64,000 bases of DNA. Origin: Moniliophthora roreri (taxonomy: Eukaryota; Basidiomycota; Agaricomycetes; Agaricales; Marasmiaceae). The stretch is from NCBI GenBank assembly GCA_001466705.2, contig LATX02000217.1, positions 186,001 through 250,000 on the forward strand, read 5' to 3'. Positions 12,257 through 25,246 of the stretch are shown here, one piece after another. The position numbers and the translations under genes are program-made. The notes beneath the pieces were generated by a model that saw only the letters and a program-made list of their open reading frames with translations, was not told the origin of the DNA and did no database searches. Every line of letters begins with the position of its first letter. The first letter of the stretch is position 1.

Positions 12257-14089
12257 TCACTCAGATCCCTCGATCCGAATCCGATTCCGTCTCAATCGAC
12301 GATACACCCATCGCCCACCATACCATCCGGTCACTATGACCACAAACGCTCCAACTATCGCCGCACCAATATACCCCGAATTGTCATTAGCCTCGAGGAA
12401 CAAGCCAAATTAATATTCAACATCAAATAAATTCTCGGAAAACTCACCTCTGCCCATCCTCGCCACCAACGTCCTGCTAAACCTCCGCCATCCTCAGCTT
12501 CTGCCGCCTCTTTGCATTTCTTGCAGTTCTCCCCAATCAGACCCATGATCGTGATCAGTGAAATACTGAACGTCTTCATTAGTTTGATCTCTTGGAAAAA
12601 GGAAACACTTACGTACCTAAATGCAACCAAGATACTCATCAACGTGAGGATGATACTCAACCCCGACATCATGTTCATCTTCACTCTCATATCCCTTGCG
12701 GTGCGGTCTTCCTTTTCGAGTGCCTTGACGTTGAGGGGCGTTTCTGTGCCAGTGGGGCTCAGGAGGCCAGGTTCAATCTCTTCAACGGGCGATGCTGGTA
12801 GTTGTATTGGTTGTTCGGTAGTTGAATGCTCCGACGCGCCATATTCAAATATTCTAAGCGAATGTTCCGGAAATCCTGCGTACGAGTAGAGCACCAGGAT
12901 CGAGTCCAGAGAATCGATTAGAGTCATTCCGGCAGTGAAGAGGAACTAGTGCGTTGGTGAGACTGGTTTTCGCCATACACGGAAGAGGTACACCTACGGG
13001 CAAAATAATAATATGGTGAGATGGAATAGAGTGCCCGTTCGAATCCTTCTTTGCCAATGCTGATACCGCTAATAGTGCGATAGACGATGCCGTATCGAAT
13101 CCGAATCCGAATAAGACACCGACAGGGTACATTTTCCAGGGCCTGTTGACGAAGGTAATAACAGGACCGATAATCCTCATCATCAACATATGGTCTTGCT
13201 TTGGATCATAAGCATCGTTGTGACTGTCAAGTTCCTCGGGGGATTTGTTCTTTCTGTCCTGGATCCATAGTTAATGATCAGTGAGACACCATGAATGAGA
13301 GCAAAACGTACTCGACGGCGCTTGAGTACCCTCCACAGTATGATGGAATTTGTCAACGCGACAAGGAAAAGGAATGATCCACTGATGGCTGCACCTGTAA
13401 AGGACGTTTTACTACACATACGGAAAGATCAAGCAGGGAAAACTAACCAATAATTCCTCCGACATTTCCTACGTTGTCAAGCTTGTCTGCAATGTCCGTT
13501 GATACCGCGATAGCAACATTCTGCAGGTTTTGAGTGTGATGGAATGAGAACACCGCAAGATACTCACCACGACGATGACAATCGTACTATGTCCGAGAGA
13601 GAAAAACAAACCGCATGTGACGGGTAGTTGGCCCATGCCAAGTAGACCTCGAGTCGCGTTGTCGATGGCACTAGAAAGTGATTTTTGTCATTCAGATACG
13701 AGAGAACACCCAACCTGCAGTTCGAAAGGTCAATTTGGGATAAAATAGCTCTTAGACACACCACCTTCACACAGAATACCTGATATGATCTGCATCCAAC
13801 GCTGCATCCAAATCCATCCGTATCAATGAATTCTAATCGCTATTGGGCAAAGCTCATTACCATGGCGTAATCCCAGTGTCTATTGCATGTTAGCCGCTCG
13901 ATCATAAGCAATGCGCTGGGGACGACATACCCATGCTAAGAGTGCAAGACCCAGAATCGACTGCGTCTCACGGTGTGTCCCGAACAAAGCTCCTGCAGCA
14001 GCCCAGCAAGCAGCATTCGCAAGAATCTCCCCGCTGACGAGCAGTAGCGAGCGACCAAAGAGTGTCAGGCGGGGTATTCCGGAGAACAT
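12257..14089 (-). CDS. Nickel/cobalt transporter (NiCoT family)
   Basis: A many-exon gene for a polytopic membrane permease of the NiCoT (HoxN/NixA) family, which takes up Ni2+ or Co2+. It starts at 14089 with MFSGIPRLTLFGRSLLLVSG. Joining the exons around 13795-13880 rebuilds TLGLRHALDADHIS, the diagnostic HAxDADHI metal-binding motif in transmembrane segment 2. The second signature LFFSLGHSTIVVV follows (about 13560-13620). Later segments include GFGFDTASSIALLAV (third family motif) and a helix pair MSGLSIILTLMSIL / ISLITIMGLI. The last exon codes ANDNSGYIGAAIVGAFVVI and ends in an Arg-rich tail RRLRRNRIRIEGSE with a stop at 12257-12259. In fungi the nickel would feed urease. Eight or so helices fit the family. 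Confidence 0.9.
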
Positions 14090-14815
14090 GGTGGCCTGGA
14101 CAGGACATAAGTAGGAGCAGCCTGAGATGGGTACGTGATAAGACTCTGGAGATCATGGCCTCGTGACTACCGATAAAGTGTATGGGTGGTCCATGATCTG
14201 GAAGAGGAGCGGTCGACGGGGTTGGCGTAATTCACGCCCCGTGGCCGGACGGTATATGTATGAAAGTTTCCGGGATGAAAAGAAGGTTAGAGTGAGGCGT
14301 CGCGCTGACTGGCAACAGGGTCGATTGTCCTGACACGTGTTTTTTCCAGAACGGCGAGAAGTTTTTTTTTTCTAGGTCGGTTTCCATCCGACTGAGATTC
14401 GAGAACGTCAACCGATTAGGTCGAGGTCAAGGTGTACAGGAAACAGTCGAATTGGTGTATGATATCGAATGTTCGTTTTTCCCAATGCTACACGTGTAGA
14501 TACTTGCATGAAATAAAGTATAAGGTGGAGACATAAGATTTTTCTAGAATAAAGAATTTTCCAGCTTCCAGAGGGATGTAGTAGAATAGATCCCTCAAAG
14601 CACATGACACCCTGAGGAAACAACGGTGCCTGCTCCGAGCTCGTCGCCCCGCCTCTGGCGTTGATGATTTTGCTCATGCGGGTGTTGTTATATACAGCTA
14701 AACCTTCAGGTTCAGCAATCATTGTTATACAACTGGTGTTACAAACAAGCTGGTATCAAATAGTGAAGGGTAGAAGCGGAACTGTATGAGGGAAAAAAGG
14801 AAAAGGAAAGCGTGA
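14090..14815. other. Intergenic between NiCoT and HMG-box genes
   Basis: About 0.7 kb with an A/T-rich 3' UTR-like part next to the HMG-box stop codon and the NiCoT promoter on the other side. A 104-codon open frame at 14408-14722 has no domain or exon partners and I do not call it. Confidence 0.5.
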
Positions 14816-16190
14816 TCACAGATCATTTATTGTGTAAGATTGAAAATAATTAGTTGTTGGGTAGAGTTGACTGATCATTGCGTCTACCTCCCGCGATGAC
14901 GACTGAGAGCTACCGGAGGCAGGCTCGCAAGACGACGGTGTGTACAACGAGCTTCCCGAGTAGTCATAGTACAGACCTTCGTTGAGAGAAGATGAGGATG
15001 AAGTCATCTCGTAAGGCGAGCTAAAGGATGCATCACTCGCGTAGCTGGACACTTCCGGATCGCCACTGGAATTGGTGAGAAGAGCCTGGGTCGGTGCCAG
15101 CTGAAGGTTGCATATCGTGGGCTTGACACCGAAGGCTGCATCGATATCGGCACGAGATGGAAGGGGAGGTGATTGTTGGTATGAGCGTTGAAGTCCCTGG
15201 AAAGCGATCAGATGAGGGTTGCCATAAGTCTCAACAGAAACTCACCTCTACTTTGTCCTCTACAACGTGTGCCTCCGTCTGAGAATATATGGCATTGAAA
15301 TCAAGGTGAGGCATGAGTTCTGTGGCAACAAATTCTTCTTGACAATCAAACGCTTTGCCTTCAGGGTGCGCTATGGGCCCACGATACTCAGAGTGCATGA
15401 ATAGGTATTCCTCGTTGACTGCAGTAGCGGATGATAGGCCAGTGGGGATAATATCTCGTTCCCCGATACTTGAGGAGAAAGCAAGATGGCCAGGATGTGA
15501 CTTTCCCTCCTCACGTTGAACTGGAATGGAGTCGCTAGCAGGCGCAGAGAGAGCGGGAGTAGGGGTTCGTTCCAGTAGCGGTTGACCACGCATGATCCTG
15601 GAAGCAGGGTCGCTGCAGTTCCTGATCTCCGTCACTGTATCGCGAGCAGGTTTCCTCCTGGCCACTTTCGGCTTGTTGCGATGACTGGGCGTGTACTTGT
15701 ATCCTGGATAAAGCTTGGAATGTTCCGCCGCAACTTGCAGCGCCCTCTGTTGGTACACTTCCTTCTCATCTGCCGGCAACTTTCCCCAAAGTTTGCCGGC
15801 TAATCGACTAATCACTGTCTCATCTGTTTCCTTCCCCTTGTTCTTGCAACACTCCGATCGGAAAAGGATAAACGCATTGGGGGGACGGCGAATATGACCA
15901 TCATCGTGCCGGCGTGAATGGGACGTAGTTGCACGTGTTGGCATTTCGGGGGTTGGTGAGGTCATAGAGGATGGCATGGTGAAAACAGGTGGGGTCTGGT
16001 CACCGCTGGACGAGACCGTAGATTCGGAAGTATATTGAGAACGATTAAAGTCGTCCTCCTGCTCTAACAAACATTCGTATCCATTGGCTACCATCAAGTC
16101 AGAACATGAGACATCATCAAAGAGGATTGGCTTAAGCCTTACAGTCATATACTGTGGGCTCGAATAGCCGACGGGATCTCCGCGGGGCAT
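14816..16190 (-). CDS. HMG-box (MATA_HMG/SOX-type) transcription factor
   Basis: A two-exon regulator gene. The start at 16190 gives MPRGDPVGYSSPQYMTVRL. Residues about 100-170 form a sequence-specific HMG box, beginning IRRPPNAFILFRSE, with the core VISRLAGKLWGKLPADEK and the end KLYPGYKYTP. RPPNAFILFR is the hallmark of the mating-type/SOX subfamily rather than of HMGB architectural proteins. A basic tail (RNKPKVARRKPARD) follows. The rest is Ser/Pro-rich. The intron near 15194-15241 joins VE to GLQRSYQQSPPLP, and exon 2 ends SYTINDL. In agaricomycetes such factors include regulators of mating and development, but I cannot assign this one to a named gene, and no pheromone or receptor gene is beside it. 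Confidence 0.88.
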
Positions 16191-17917
16191 CGGATAGGGT
16201 GCGATGGGCTGGGGTGCGATGGGCTGGCATTCTTAAAAGGCCGGGGAGGAGCTTGTGAGAGGCAACAGTGGTGGAGTTGAACGGGCTTTTGCTGGTCCTG
16301 AAAAACCTCTTTCTCCTTTTAAAGGATTCTGGAATATGAGCGTAGGAGAATTGCCCCTCTATAATAGCACTTGCAGCTGGAGCGGGGCATCAACCTCTTG
16401 AACATATCACCTCGCCACTTGGAAATGTCACCTCGATTAGGGAAAATCATTGGCGTAACATCCCCTGCGCTGCCTCGAGGCGCCTCATTTCCCCCACGCA
16501 GACTCTAATTTGATTTACAGGTTTCAAAAAGGGGGTAATAGATGATGGACCACACGTAACTTCATTTTCTGATGCCACCGACCCGCATCACAGCATCTAT
16601 GTGCGTTAACGCACAGAAATATGAGTCCAACACACAGAGGAATGTGAGCCCAACGCACGCAAGACCTCGCTACGATGTGCAGCGTACCTTGTCCCTGGGA
16701 GCGGCGCTACGTTATCCGACAACCAACCCAGGTCGAGGTATGCCCCGCGCGCCCTTGGTGGGAACAATGACTGGGAACAATGACTGGGAACAATGACTGG
16801 GATCAATGACTGGGAACAATGACTGGGAACAATAACGAGTGGCGGAACACGACCAAAAAGTTGCCTTATTCGGTGGTGCTTCTGGCATGTCGACTCGGGA
16901 GAAGCACACGGTCGAACATCTGGTTATATTAAACCCATTAAACCCATCCCGTAGAAAGGGCCAGGCTTGAAAGGTTCTACGATTACGAGCCTCGCTCCAG
17001 TGACTTCGTATGCGTCTGATGGAGAATGCTGGGACATTGGGACTAGCATAGTATATGCAGAAGTGCCGATGGCCTAGAAAGATTGCAGGAATGCATGGAC
17101 ACGAAGGAAAGCTGGGTTGGAGTCCATCATTTGGGACACCGTCTACCAGCCGTCTATATCTTCCAGCTACAAGGTCTGACTCTGCTTTTTTTCCCCCGTC
17201 AACGAGTTCGGCCCGAAGCTGTGCAATATTCTTGTTCAAGCATTCGCGATCCCCCTTCCGGCCGACGATTAACGTTCGGAAAGGCGACTAGTTGGCATGT
17301 TCGACCGGTATATGTCACTCGCCATCATAATTCCACAGACGTCAACGCAAAAAGTAGTCGATTTCGACGCAGAGAGGGAGGGATGATGGGTGTCGCGGTC
17401 GAAGAGGTTCCGTGGTCTAATTGTCGCGCGAGACTTCAGGAGGCAGAACAAGGTAACGATTCTCTAAAGTCCAGGCAGAGACATCGCATTACGCAGAAGC
17501 ACACTGGATCATATTGTATTACCATCTCTTGTAATTAGTCAATGCCACATATAGCTTTCAGAAATAACAATGTCACTATCATTCTACTTCGCAGCAATGT
17601 TATAGCGTTGCTTCCATACGTTAATCCATAAAAACCAAATTCCTCGTGAAAATCCTTTGAGAATAGATCCTCTCTGCTCCGAATAGCACTACGCTGCCCG
17701 CACTGCGGACCCCAGCGATGAGCCTGGACGCAGATGCGCTCGTAGTAGGCTCCAACATTTCTATGCGTGAGATACGCGGATCTGCTGTGCCGCTGTAGGC
17801 AATAGTGAAATTCGTCACTAAGCCATGTTCCCGTAGCCAACAGGCCAGTTTCGGGCGGTAGGTCACTGTCGTGGTCGTAACCCAACCATGTAAGAACCTG
17901 GCGTTTTCTTGGTCGCC
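16191..17917. other. 1.7-kb gene-poor region with a short tandem repeat
   Basis: This lies between the promoter side of the HMG-box gene and the 3' end of the apyrase gene. It contains a 13-bp tandem repeat (16760-16834) and a small duplicated GCGATGGGCTGG near 16200-16230. Open frames of 116-175 codons (16712-17239 and 17535-17885 on the minus strand, 17083-17538 on the plus strand) overlap each other on opposite strands and show no domain; I do not call them. Confidence 0.5.
16760..16834. repeat. 13-bp tandem repeat, nearly 6 copies
   Basis: The unit TGGGAACAATGAC is repeated almost perfectly, with one A-to-T change in the fourth copy. It lies in non-coding DNA 0.6 kb upstream of the HMG-box gene start. 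No function is evident. Confidence 0.85.
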
Positions 17918-20243
17918 CTACTCGCCGAACTGTCGTCCATCAGCGACCAACGAATGTGAGCTGTTAACTCTGGATATTGTCCTTGGTACAATGCTATTAT
18001 TCAAGCTCATAGTCGACCCGTTTCTTGACCTTGAATGGTATAACGACCCTGTCGCCTCAAAACCAGGTGATGGCAAAGGTGATGAGCTCCTCGAGCTTGA
18101 CGTAGATACTGCTACTGAAGGCAACGAGTATGAATGACTAGGAGAAACACGCGTTGGAGTAAGGTCTTTGTTATGAGATCTCTGAGTATTGGAAGATAAT
18201 GTCAACTTTGGAGGTCGATTGGATCTCGATCTGGTACGGGTTCTGGGAGAAGTCGAAAACAGTTTTGCTGTGGGAAGCCATTGCTTTCTTGACGATGGGA
18301 TCGAGGAATGGTCGGTGAAACCGTTCAAAAATGTGCCTTCTTCCATTGAGTATGCGTCGGTATCTCTCCGGGATACTCGCCGTATGGAACGTAAGCAGAC
18401 GGAGCGTGCCTTGCGCAATAACGGCCACGTCAAGAGGAAGAAGAGGAATAGTATAATGATGTACAGTAGAATAACGGGTGAAAATCCGAGCGATGAGCGT
18501 TGGAGGGGGTATGGAAGGTGAGGAGATATTTGGTTCTCGATCGCTTCAATTGAGAACGGCCGAATCGGTTTGATGGGCGAGATATCTAAGTCGGGAACAT
18601 CGTCGATGGGATCAACAATAGGCTTTGCGTTTTTTTGCAGAGGAGGTACTTCTCGACTAGCCTCAAGTACCATTTTCCCTAGTGTCCAACTGATGGCGAT
18701 ATTTCCAACAGTATCGACAGACTGAAAAGTAGGTCGTCCGAGGCCCTTCTCTTCAGCTTGTTCAGCAACCTTATTACGATCACTCGTAGAGTTCCCACCC
18801 GGGTCAACAATACGAGGAAGCCCTATCCCTTCGTGAAGCACATTTGCAATCCATGCAGCTTTGAAACACTGCATTTGTAGACGCGGTATTTCGACCTGAG
18901 GACCCCAATGACCTACTCCGACGATTTGACCATCCTTCCCTTCGACTTCCCCGTCTCCACTATGCGGCCTTTGTGACTGTTCGTGTTGTCTGACAATGTC
19001 GTCCCACTCTCTGGAGCAAAACGTGGAGGCAGCGCGTTCATATTCGACGAAGTTGTATGGACCACCGAGGCCGAAGATGTGCTCCGAAGAGAACCAATAT
19101 TCGGAGACGCCGATAAAATGGGAGACAGAGAAATCAATTGGAGGTACATGGATGCCGTTCATAAGACATGGCGTGTCAGGACATGGAGCATCTTTGTTAA
19201 GGAGTGTGGAGGTTTTCTGCATGCACTGCTCAAAAGAGCCGGTTCCTGATAAGCGATGCATCTTCTTCGCGTGATCGCTTGCCACTCCAGAGTGAACTGG
19301 AGTTTCGGCGAGCTCCAGGTGCTTGGGCAGACATGGGTCTGGAACCACATCCTCCGTATCCTCCTCCGTCCGACTTGCCTCGAAATCGTTGATAGCTATT
19401 CCGACATATCTCTCTCTAGCCTGATTTGTTCCGTAACCCAACCAAGTCGCAACAAACACGTTGTGTCTAATCTCCTCCCCGCCCAAGAGGCGTAACCGTA
19501 CGTTGATAAGATCATTCGAACTGGGATGATCAAGTTGGTACGCCTCGCCGGGCTCGAATGCGATCTGTGTTGAAGCGCCACCCATATCCAGAAAACCATA
19601 CGTAGTCCTGTTCCCCTTAGGACTGTTGCTCATGAATCCATCCATAAGATAGTTGACTGCAATCCATCCGAACAATCCCTCCTCTTCTCCAGTAATAATC
19701 CGAACACTAGACCCGCATGGTCCAACAGCCGACTTTTCCTCCAGTTTGAAGTGGGAGTGTGTCCGGAAAAAGTTACACGTCTGCAGAAGAATCTCCGCCT
19801 GTTGTTCCGCTGGCAGAAGGCGCATACCAGCTGTGGCTAGTAAGAACAACGGCGTTTCTTGATGAAGTTTTGGCGGAACATGATCGTAAGCAAAGCTGAG
19901 CAGGGGCCGTAGGTATGCTGCAACCGCTTCATTCGGATTTTCCGAGTCTGCCAACGAGGATATACCTATGGAGATAAGGAAACAAAAGTAATGGAATGAG
20001 TCCTGAGCCCCGGTGACAAATGAAAGAAAACGTGCCAGGCTCAACCTTGGCCACCCATCCTTCTCCGTCTCTTGTTCCCTTCTCTACCTTGGGTAACGTA
20101 TGAGCGAGTTCATCGGTTATTTCAATAGTCCTAGGATCCTTCCAGCTGTAAATCTGCAATCTTGAACCAGACGAACCAGCGTCAATAACGATACCAAAGT
20201 GTCGATTGGTCAACCATGGGTCAGCCGCGGTGGGAGGGGGCAT
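17918..20243 (-). CDS. Golgi-type apyrase / nucleoside diphosphatase (GDA1/CD39 family)
   Basis: A GDA1/CD39 nucleotidase resembling yeast Ynd1. The start at 20243 (MPPPTAADPWLTNRHFG) is preferred because apyrase region 1, FGIVIDAGSSGSRLQIY, follows directly. Exon 2 carries region 2 (LFLLATAGMRLLP), region 3 (GEEEGLFGWIAVNYLMDG), region 4 (LDMGGASTQIAFEP) and a region 5-like block (GLGGPYNFVEYERAA). A single membrane segment near the C-terminus (PVILLYIIILFLFFLLTWP) is followed by a basic cytosolic tail of about 150 residues ending RQFGE. The enzyme would hydrolyse GDP/UDP in the Golgi lumen to support glycosylation. The only intron (19966-20035, 70 nt) appears to have a GC donor rather than GT; the join keeps VEPG-ISSLADSEN in frame. 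Confidence 0.9.
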
Positions 20244-20461
20244 TTCCCAAGATGAAAGAATGAAGGGAAAGAAATTGCAGTCGTGGCACTGAGGCAGCGC
20301 CAATGGACGCGCTGCCTCTCCACGTGGCACAAGGGCGTCTATTTCCTACCCAGTATAATCGCAGGTACTTAGGTACAGCATTGAGTTAATTAGGCCTAGA
20401 ATATAAATATGCGTGTATACGAGTCGCACAAGACGCCCACAAATCGAAGAAGCGAAAGTGT

Positions 20462-22502
20462 TCAAAGTGAAGCTGTGTGGTTGCCTTCCTCTTCTGATCT
20501 TTGGTACCTGTCGGATTCTCTGACAAGTAGGAGAATTAAAGACGAAGATATGACGATTCCCTGGCATGCACCCATAGGTAAGATACTAAGTGCTATGAAG
20601 TAGACGACTCAGACATACCGCATTGACCCAGAAGATGATTGTCGGCGCAGTGCCAATGGTTCTGCAATAGGGATCTCGGTTACAAGGGAAAGGCGGGATG
20701 TCGTATCGACATACGATGTGTAAATGGTCCCCATAATGAGGGGAGAAACGAAAAGGCCGAAACTAAAGACCATCTCAATTGCAGCCAGCGTCTCTCCTGG
20801 TTTGGAATGACTCGGAGCTTATTCAAAAGCGGGAACCATTTCGGACCTACCTTGTTTCAGAGGCTCGACAGAAGCAGCCACTAGACTGCGGAAAACGGGG
20901 TTCCGGCCCTCGCTCAACCCGGCCAATAGAATCCCTACATGAGGTAGATCGTCATTAGCTGCGTCGAATAAAAGATACTGCTTTTTCACGCACCTGTATA
21001 TTGGCCTACACGAGTAGCCATGTGCGCTGCCAGTAGGAGAGCGGCTCCCTCTATGATCCAGGAAACAGCGGTTACATGCACGTCGAGACGGTCCGTTATC
21101 TCTGATACGATGTCTTCAGTAGCAGGCTCATCACGTTCGCTTTCACTTTGTGACCCATTTCGTTTGTACCGAGGTCGCAAAAATTTGATGACCGCAGGTA
21201 CGATGAATGCCATAGTGAATGATCCCGAAAGCGAGTAGATAGCCAGAACATATCCGGTCTGAGCAAGTCAGGGATAGTCCGACGATATACGGCTGGAATC
21301 GACTTACATCGGCAGCTTTATAGCCGTACATGGACGTCAAATAAATGATCATGGCCGTTACAACGTATCCTGCACCAACCATTGCCAGGAAAATATGAAT
21401 GGTCAATATAATGAGTCGCCAGTTTCGTCGCCCAGTACGTTCGTTGTAAGTCGGCTTGAGATTTTTGAGGGGTCCAAGAGAAGACAAGAAGGAATGGAGT
21501 ATTCGTCGATGAACAGACATATGGGAACGGCTAGCAGCAATACGGGCGGCTTCTGCTTCTTTCTCGCCACGGAGTGCATCCCGTTTCTCTCTGGAGAAGG
21601 ATTCGGGGAGGACGAAAGCGATGTACACTAATGTTAAAGCCTGAATAGAAGCGGCGAGTATGTATACGGGTAGGATTTCGTTGGTGTAGGTCGTGATATT
21701 TCCGCCGATTATGAATGATATCCCATCACCTACAGAGAGTATAAGACTTCTCTGTCGATAGTACGAGTAGAAAATGATCACCAAGCTTGGCCCAACCATT
21801 GAGGGTGCTCAATGCAGCGGTTCTGGAGAAGGGTGAGCCAGCGGTCAGAACTGCCTAGAGACTCGGAAGAGTGGATTCGACACACCTAATTTCCGCATCA
21901 ACGACATCTACTACATACGCGTTGACTAAGAATAACATGAGCATAGCGTTGGAGACCGAATCTAGTAGCAACCATAAAATGAGCCACACAATCTCAAGTA
22001 TGTCGTTCATGAATTGTGAAGTGATCAGGAAAAGGTTGGACGCGAGCGCGAGGGTGACCGTGCCCAGCATTACTGGCCACCTTCCATATCGTGCAGACAG
22101 GACTCCAATTACATGGAATCCAGCCAGTGCTATGATCAGATTAGCAAGGGGAAGATAATGGTTTCAAGCTAGAGACGTACATCCAAAAGCAGCTAGTAAG
22201 GTTGTACACGTCAAAACAAACGTGTATAGCTCTCGCACATCAGGTGCTGAGCACAGCTCGTCCGACATGCGACCCTCTCGAGGAACCTTGCTGGGATCAT
22301 TGTTGAGGTAGTATTGTCGACAAGCAAGCTGTTGAATGAGGTAAACAGCGGTTGATTGGGGTAGCTGGGCTGCCAGACGACATCCTAAGGCGACCGGAAT
22401 GACTAGAGAGACTTTGGGAAAGCTCTTGAGGGAGAACCATCGCCCCCGATTGATCTGGGAATCGTTCGACTGGAGAAGAGGTCGAGTCTCGTCCGATGCC
22501 AT
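20462..22502 (-). CDS. Major facilitator superfamily transporter
   Basis: A multi-exon gene for a polytopic permease. The start at 22502 gives MASDETRPLLQSNDSQINRG, a hydrophilic leader with an ETRPLL dileucine-like motif, followed by hydrophobic segments such as VSLVIPVALGCRLAAQLP and YTFVLTCTTLLAAFG. Further exons contain VYILAASIQALTLVYIAFVLPES, a basic central loop and IHIFLAMVGAGYVVTAMI. The 3' end resolves into small exons. IEMVFSFGLFVSPLIMG runs to a 53-nt intron, then a 44-nt exon coding TIGTAPTIIFWVNA. After one more intron comes GIVISSSLILLLVRESDRY and a stop at 20462-20464. The layout resembles MFS proteins of the tetracycline-resistance/HIAT1/PCFT type. The substrate is unknown. 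It is head-to-head with the TilS gene (255 bp). Confidence 0.85.
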
Positions 22503-22757
22503 CGTCTGTCGTTGTGCCGCCCCAGCGACGATTTAGGATGAACTTGATGCTTACCAAGTTCTTTTAAATAGCGTCGGAGCCCATAGCCCCAGCCAGATAA
22601 CGGGTTTCTAATGTCTTCCGACCTTCCATGCGCACCATTTTCCCGGGGTGACCATACAAAAGGGAACTGTATGGAGGCATGGGCGCTAAAGTGAAATGAC
22701 CCTTGATCCCTTACTGCGACGACCCAACTGCAGCACTCACCATCTGTTCCTCGATTT

Positions 22758-24716
22758 ATGCAATCCTGGAACGCAGTCAAGCGCAGAGTAGCTTCCATAA
22801 GCAAGGATGAATTTTCAATGATGTTCAGGAAGGCGAGACCGCCGAGAGGGTGGCCAGAGACGATAGGTAACTTTGGGTCACTTCTTCGGATTCGCGATCA
22901 AATTTTCACGCTCGATTTTTTTCTTCTCAGCCGTGGCAAACTCCGGAGGTCCAGATTCAACATGCCTGTTGTTTCTTGTCAACCGTCATATCATAGAAAA
23001 TGCAAGGCAAACAGATTTACCACGCCGAATTGTTTCTTTACACGTCGACCATGGACTCCAGGATGCATCCCAAACTATGGCTCTCCAATGTTCAAAAGTC
23101 GCACAGTCACTTGGCGTCGAACACCATACACTGAAGATTCCGTGGAGTCAGAATGGACTACCACCTCTTCCCACAACCGACCATCCAACATTGGAGTATT
23201 CGGCTCGCATAGGGAGATATCGGACTCTATTTGAGGGCCTAAGGAAGACAAAGGCAAATGCCTTAACAATGGGACACCACCTCAACGACCAAGTCGAGAC
23301 GTCGCTCATGCGCATTCGGAAGGGGACGACGGAAGAGGGTGCGGCTGGTATGCGATTTGTCAGGAGGTGGGGAATGGGACACGGTGCACATGGCGTCAAC
23401 GAGAATCCGGGATGGTCAGCATACGATGGGATGAGGATATGGGTGTGTAGACCTTTTCTGGAGATACCCAAGGTACGTTGACAGGTAGCTTGAACCGAAA
23501 AACGGAAAATTTCATGATATTTCAGGACAGGTTGATTACAACATGTGAGGAAAATCAATTGGAATACGTGACGGACGAGACCAATTTTATGCCCCATGTT
23601 ACTATACGAAACGCCATTCGCAAGTGGCTCACAGAAAAGGGCCAGCAATCCGAGGTCAGGTCATTCCACTGTCTCGTGTATACTCTTTTTGATTTTTTGC
23701 CAGGAAGATCCTCACAAGCTTCGATTAGACGTTCTTGACGGAAAGCTGTCTTCTTTCAAGTCGGATATTGCTTCCCTTGATCTAACTGCCGATTTTGAGC
23801 AGTTATATGGCGCTATTATGAGCTTGAATAACCAAGCTGGAGACGTGGACAGTCAGGGTGAGTATCGCTTCCCTTAATCCCATGCCATAACTCATCGTAT
23901 CCAGTTGACAGTATTTTGAGTCGTTGCACTTTGCGTTCCCCTGCTGGCACATTCCTCACAACATGTCGTGGTATCGCCGATATCCAGGACATGAAGATTC
24001 AACGGGCCGTAGTTCTCCGTATCGTACGATACATCTCCTTTCATCCTTGGGGAGCCCTACGCGCTCAGCTCAGACGCCGGTCTTTGAGTCTAAACCAAAT
24101 CAGCGAGAAATTATGGAATCCAAACCCTCTTTGGCCAAAAATACCTCAGTTTTGTGCAGGCGGTGGCGTACAGTGGACGCCTGTTATCATTCGAGATTCC
24201 GCATTCCGATTTCCCCCTTCCAAGGCTACTCATGTGTCGCTGGAACATGGAGAGATCATGGGGTGGCTAGCGCTCAGGCAAAGACCTCCGAGACCGCAGT
24301 CTCCAGAGGAATCCTCGTCACTGCGACTCGACATCACCCAGTTTTTAGCCTCGCAGCTACCGCTGAACCGCAAAATCGAGTATCTCTACGACTGTCGATT
24401 CCTGTTGACTTTCGACCTGGAGAACATCCCACCGGAAATTCGTCGAGTTATAACAAAGCCCGAGAGGGGTGAAGGTCTATGGTTACTGCCATGGTCCAAG
24501 TGGTTTTGGCCGCAACTGGTTTGGAGACGTTCCGATGGACAAGAGATCGTCTTACATTCTGTCGCAACACTGAAAACGCCGGCTGGAAATCATGAGTTTG
24601 ACGACTTGCTCCATCTGGCCTCGAAGCAGGAGATAGTATGGCGACAGCGGCATGATGACCTGGTGGAAGCTCCATGGGTAAAGTCAGAGTTTATTCGGCC
24701 TCTGTCAGCGTTATAG
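22758..24716 (+). CDS. tRNA(Ile)-lysidine synthase, probably mitochondrial
   Basis: A TilS/MesJ-type PP-loop ATPase, which converts the wobble cytidine of tRNA-Ile(CAU) to lysidine. The start at 22758 gives MQSWNAVKRRVASISKDEF, a basic N-terminus compatible with mitochondrial import. The first intron joins WPETI to AVANSGGPDSTCLLFLV, which holds the SGGxDS pyrophosphatase loop. Downstream are VSLHVDHGLQ, a segment with the TilS-typical ARIGRYRTLFE, and MGHHLNDQVETSLMRI. Later exons provide DETNFMPHVTIRNAIR, matching the D-N-R-N block of the family, and a long fungal C-terminal extension ending FIRPLSAL. Nuclear fungal TilS homologues act on mitochondrial tRNA. The minus-strand MFS gene shares the upstream 255 bp. 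Confidence 0.9.
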
Positions 24717-25246
24717 AACGCACTACTCCTTTCATGTGTATCTCTATCATCATCAAGTTCAACTCGGAACCGCACACTCAAATGGAAAGTGCTACGGGAT
24801 CTAACCGTGTCGGTGGCCGTGACAGTCAGCAGAGATTATTGTCGCCTAGGAAAGTCCCGACCTGTAAATACATTTTCTTGTAGCTTTCGTTGAGCTTTTG
24901 AGCAACTTTCGAGTACATAGTATTGTAGATGAAAATGTTTTCTGTTCAAGGAAACATCTCGACTGTCTGATGTAATGGCCCCACTACTTTGTGTTGCAGC
25001 CCATCTCACTACCACTACGCACATATTTGTCATTCGGAAGACTTTGAAAATCAATGTCCTTTCCCTGAAATCAATCTTTACAGATGCAAGCTGGGAGAGG
25101 GGCCAAGGCCGTGCTCGCCACGCGGCCTAGCTATACGTGGATAACTCAATCGTACGTGAATTTCCCCCAATAAATAATCACATTCAGCTCGTCTGCCCTT
25201 ATCACCCCTTACTTGTCTTGTCACATCCCTTCATGTCGGTTTTCTA
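24717..25246. other. Intergenic between TilS and PSD1 genes
   Basis: About 0.5 kb of non-coding DNA, presumably the TilS 3' UTR followed by the PSD1 promoter. I see no gene or repeat. Confidence 0.55.

Noticed and set aside
14816..16190. Mating-type locus
   Set aside because: An HMG box alone is not enough; no homeodomain, pheromone or receptor genes are next to it.
16712..17239. 175-codon open frame on the minus strand
   Set aside because: It runs through the 13-bp tandem repeat, overlaps opposite-strand frames and has no domain or composition typical of a real gene.
17083..17538. 151-codon open frame on the plus strand
   Set aside because: No domain, no start context, no exon partners; overlaps another random frame.
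17535..17885. Minus-strand frame just past the apyrase stop
   Set aside because: Best explained as apyrase 3' UTR; no motif found.
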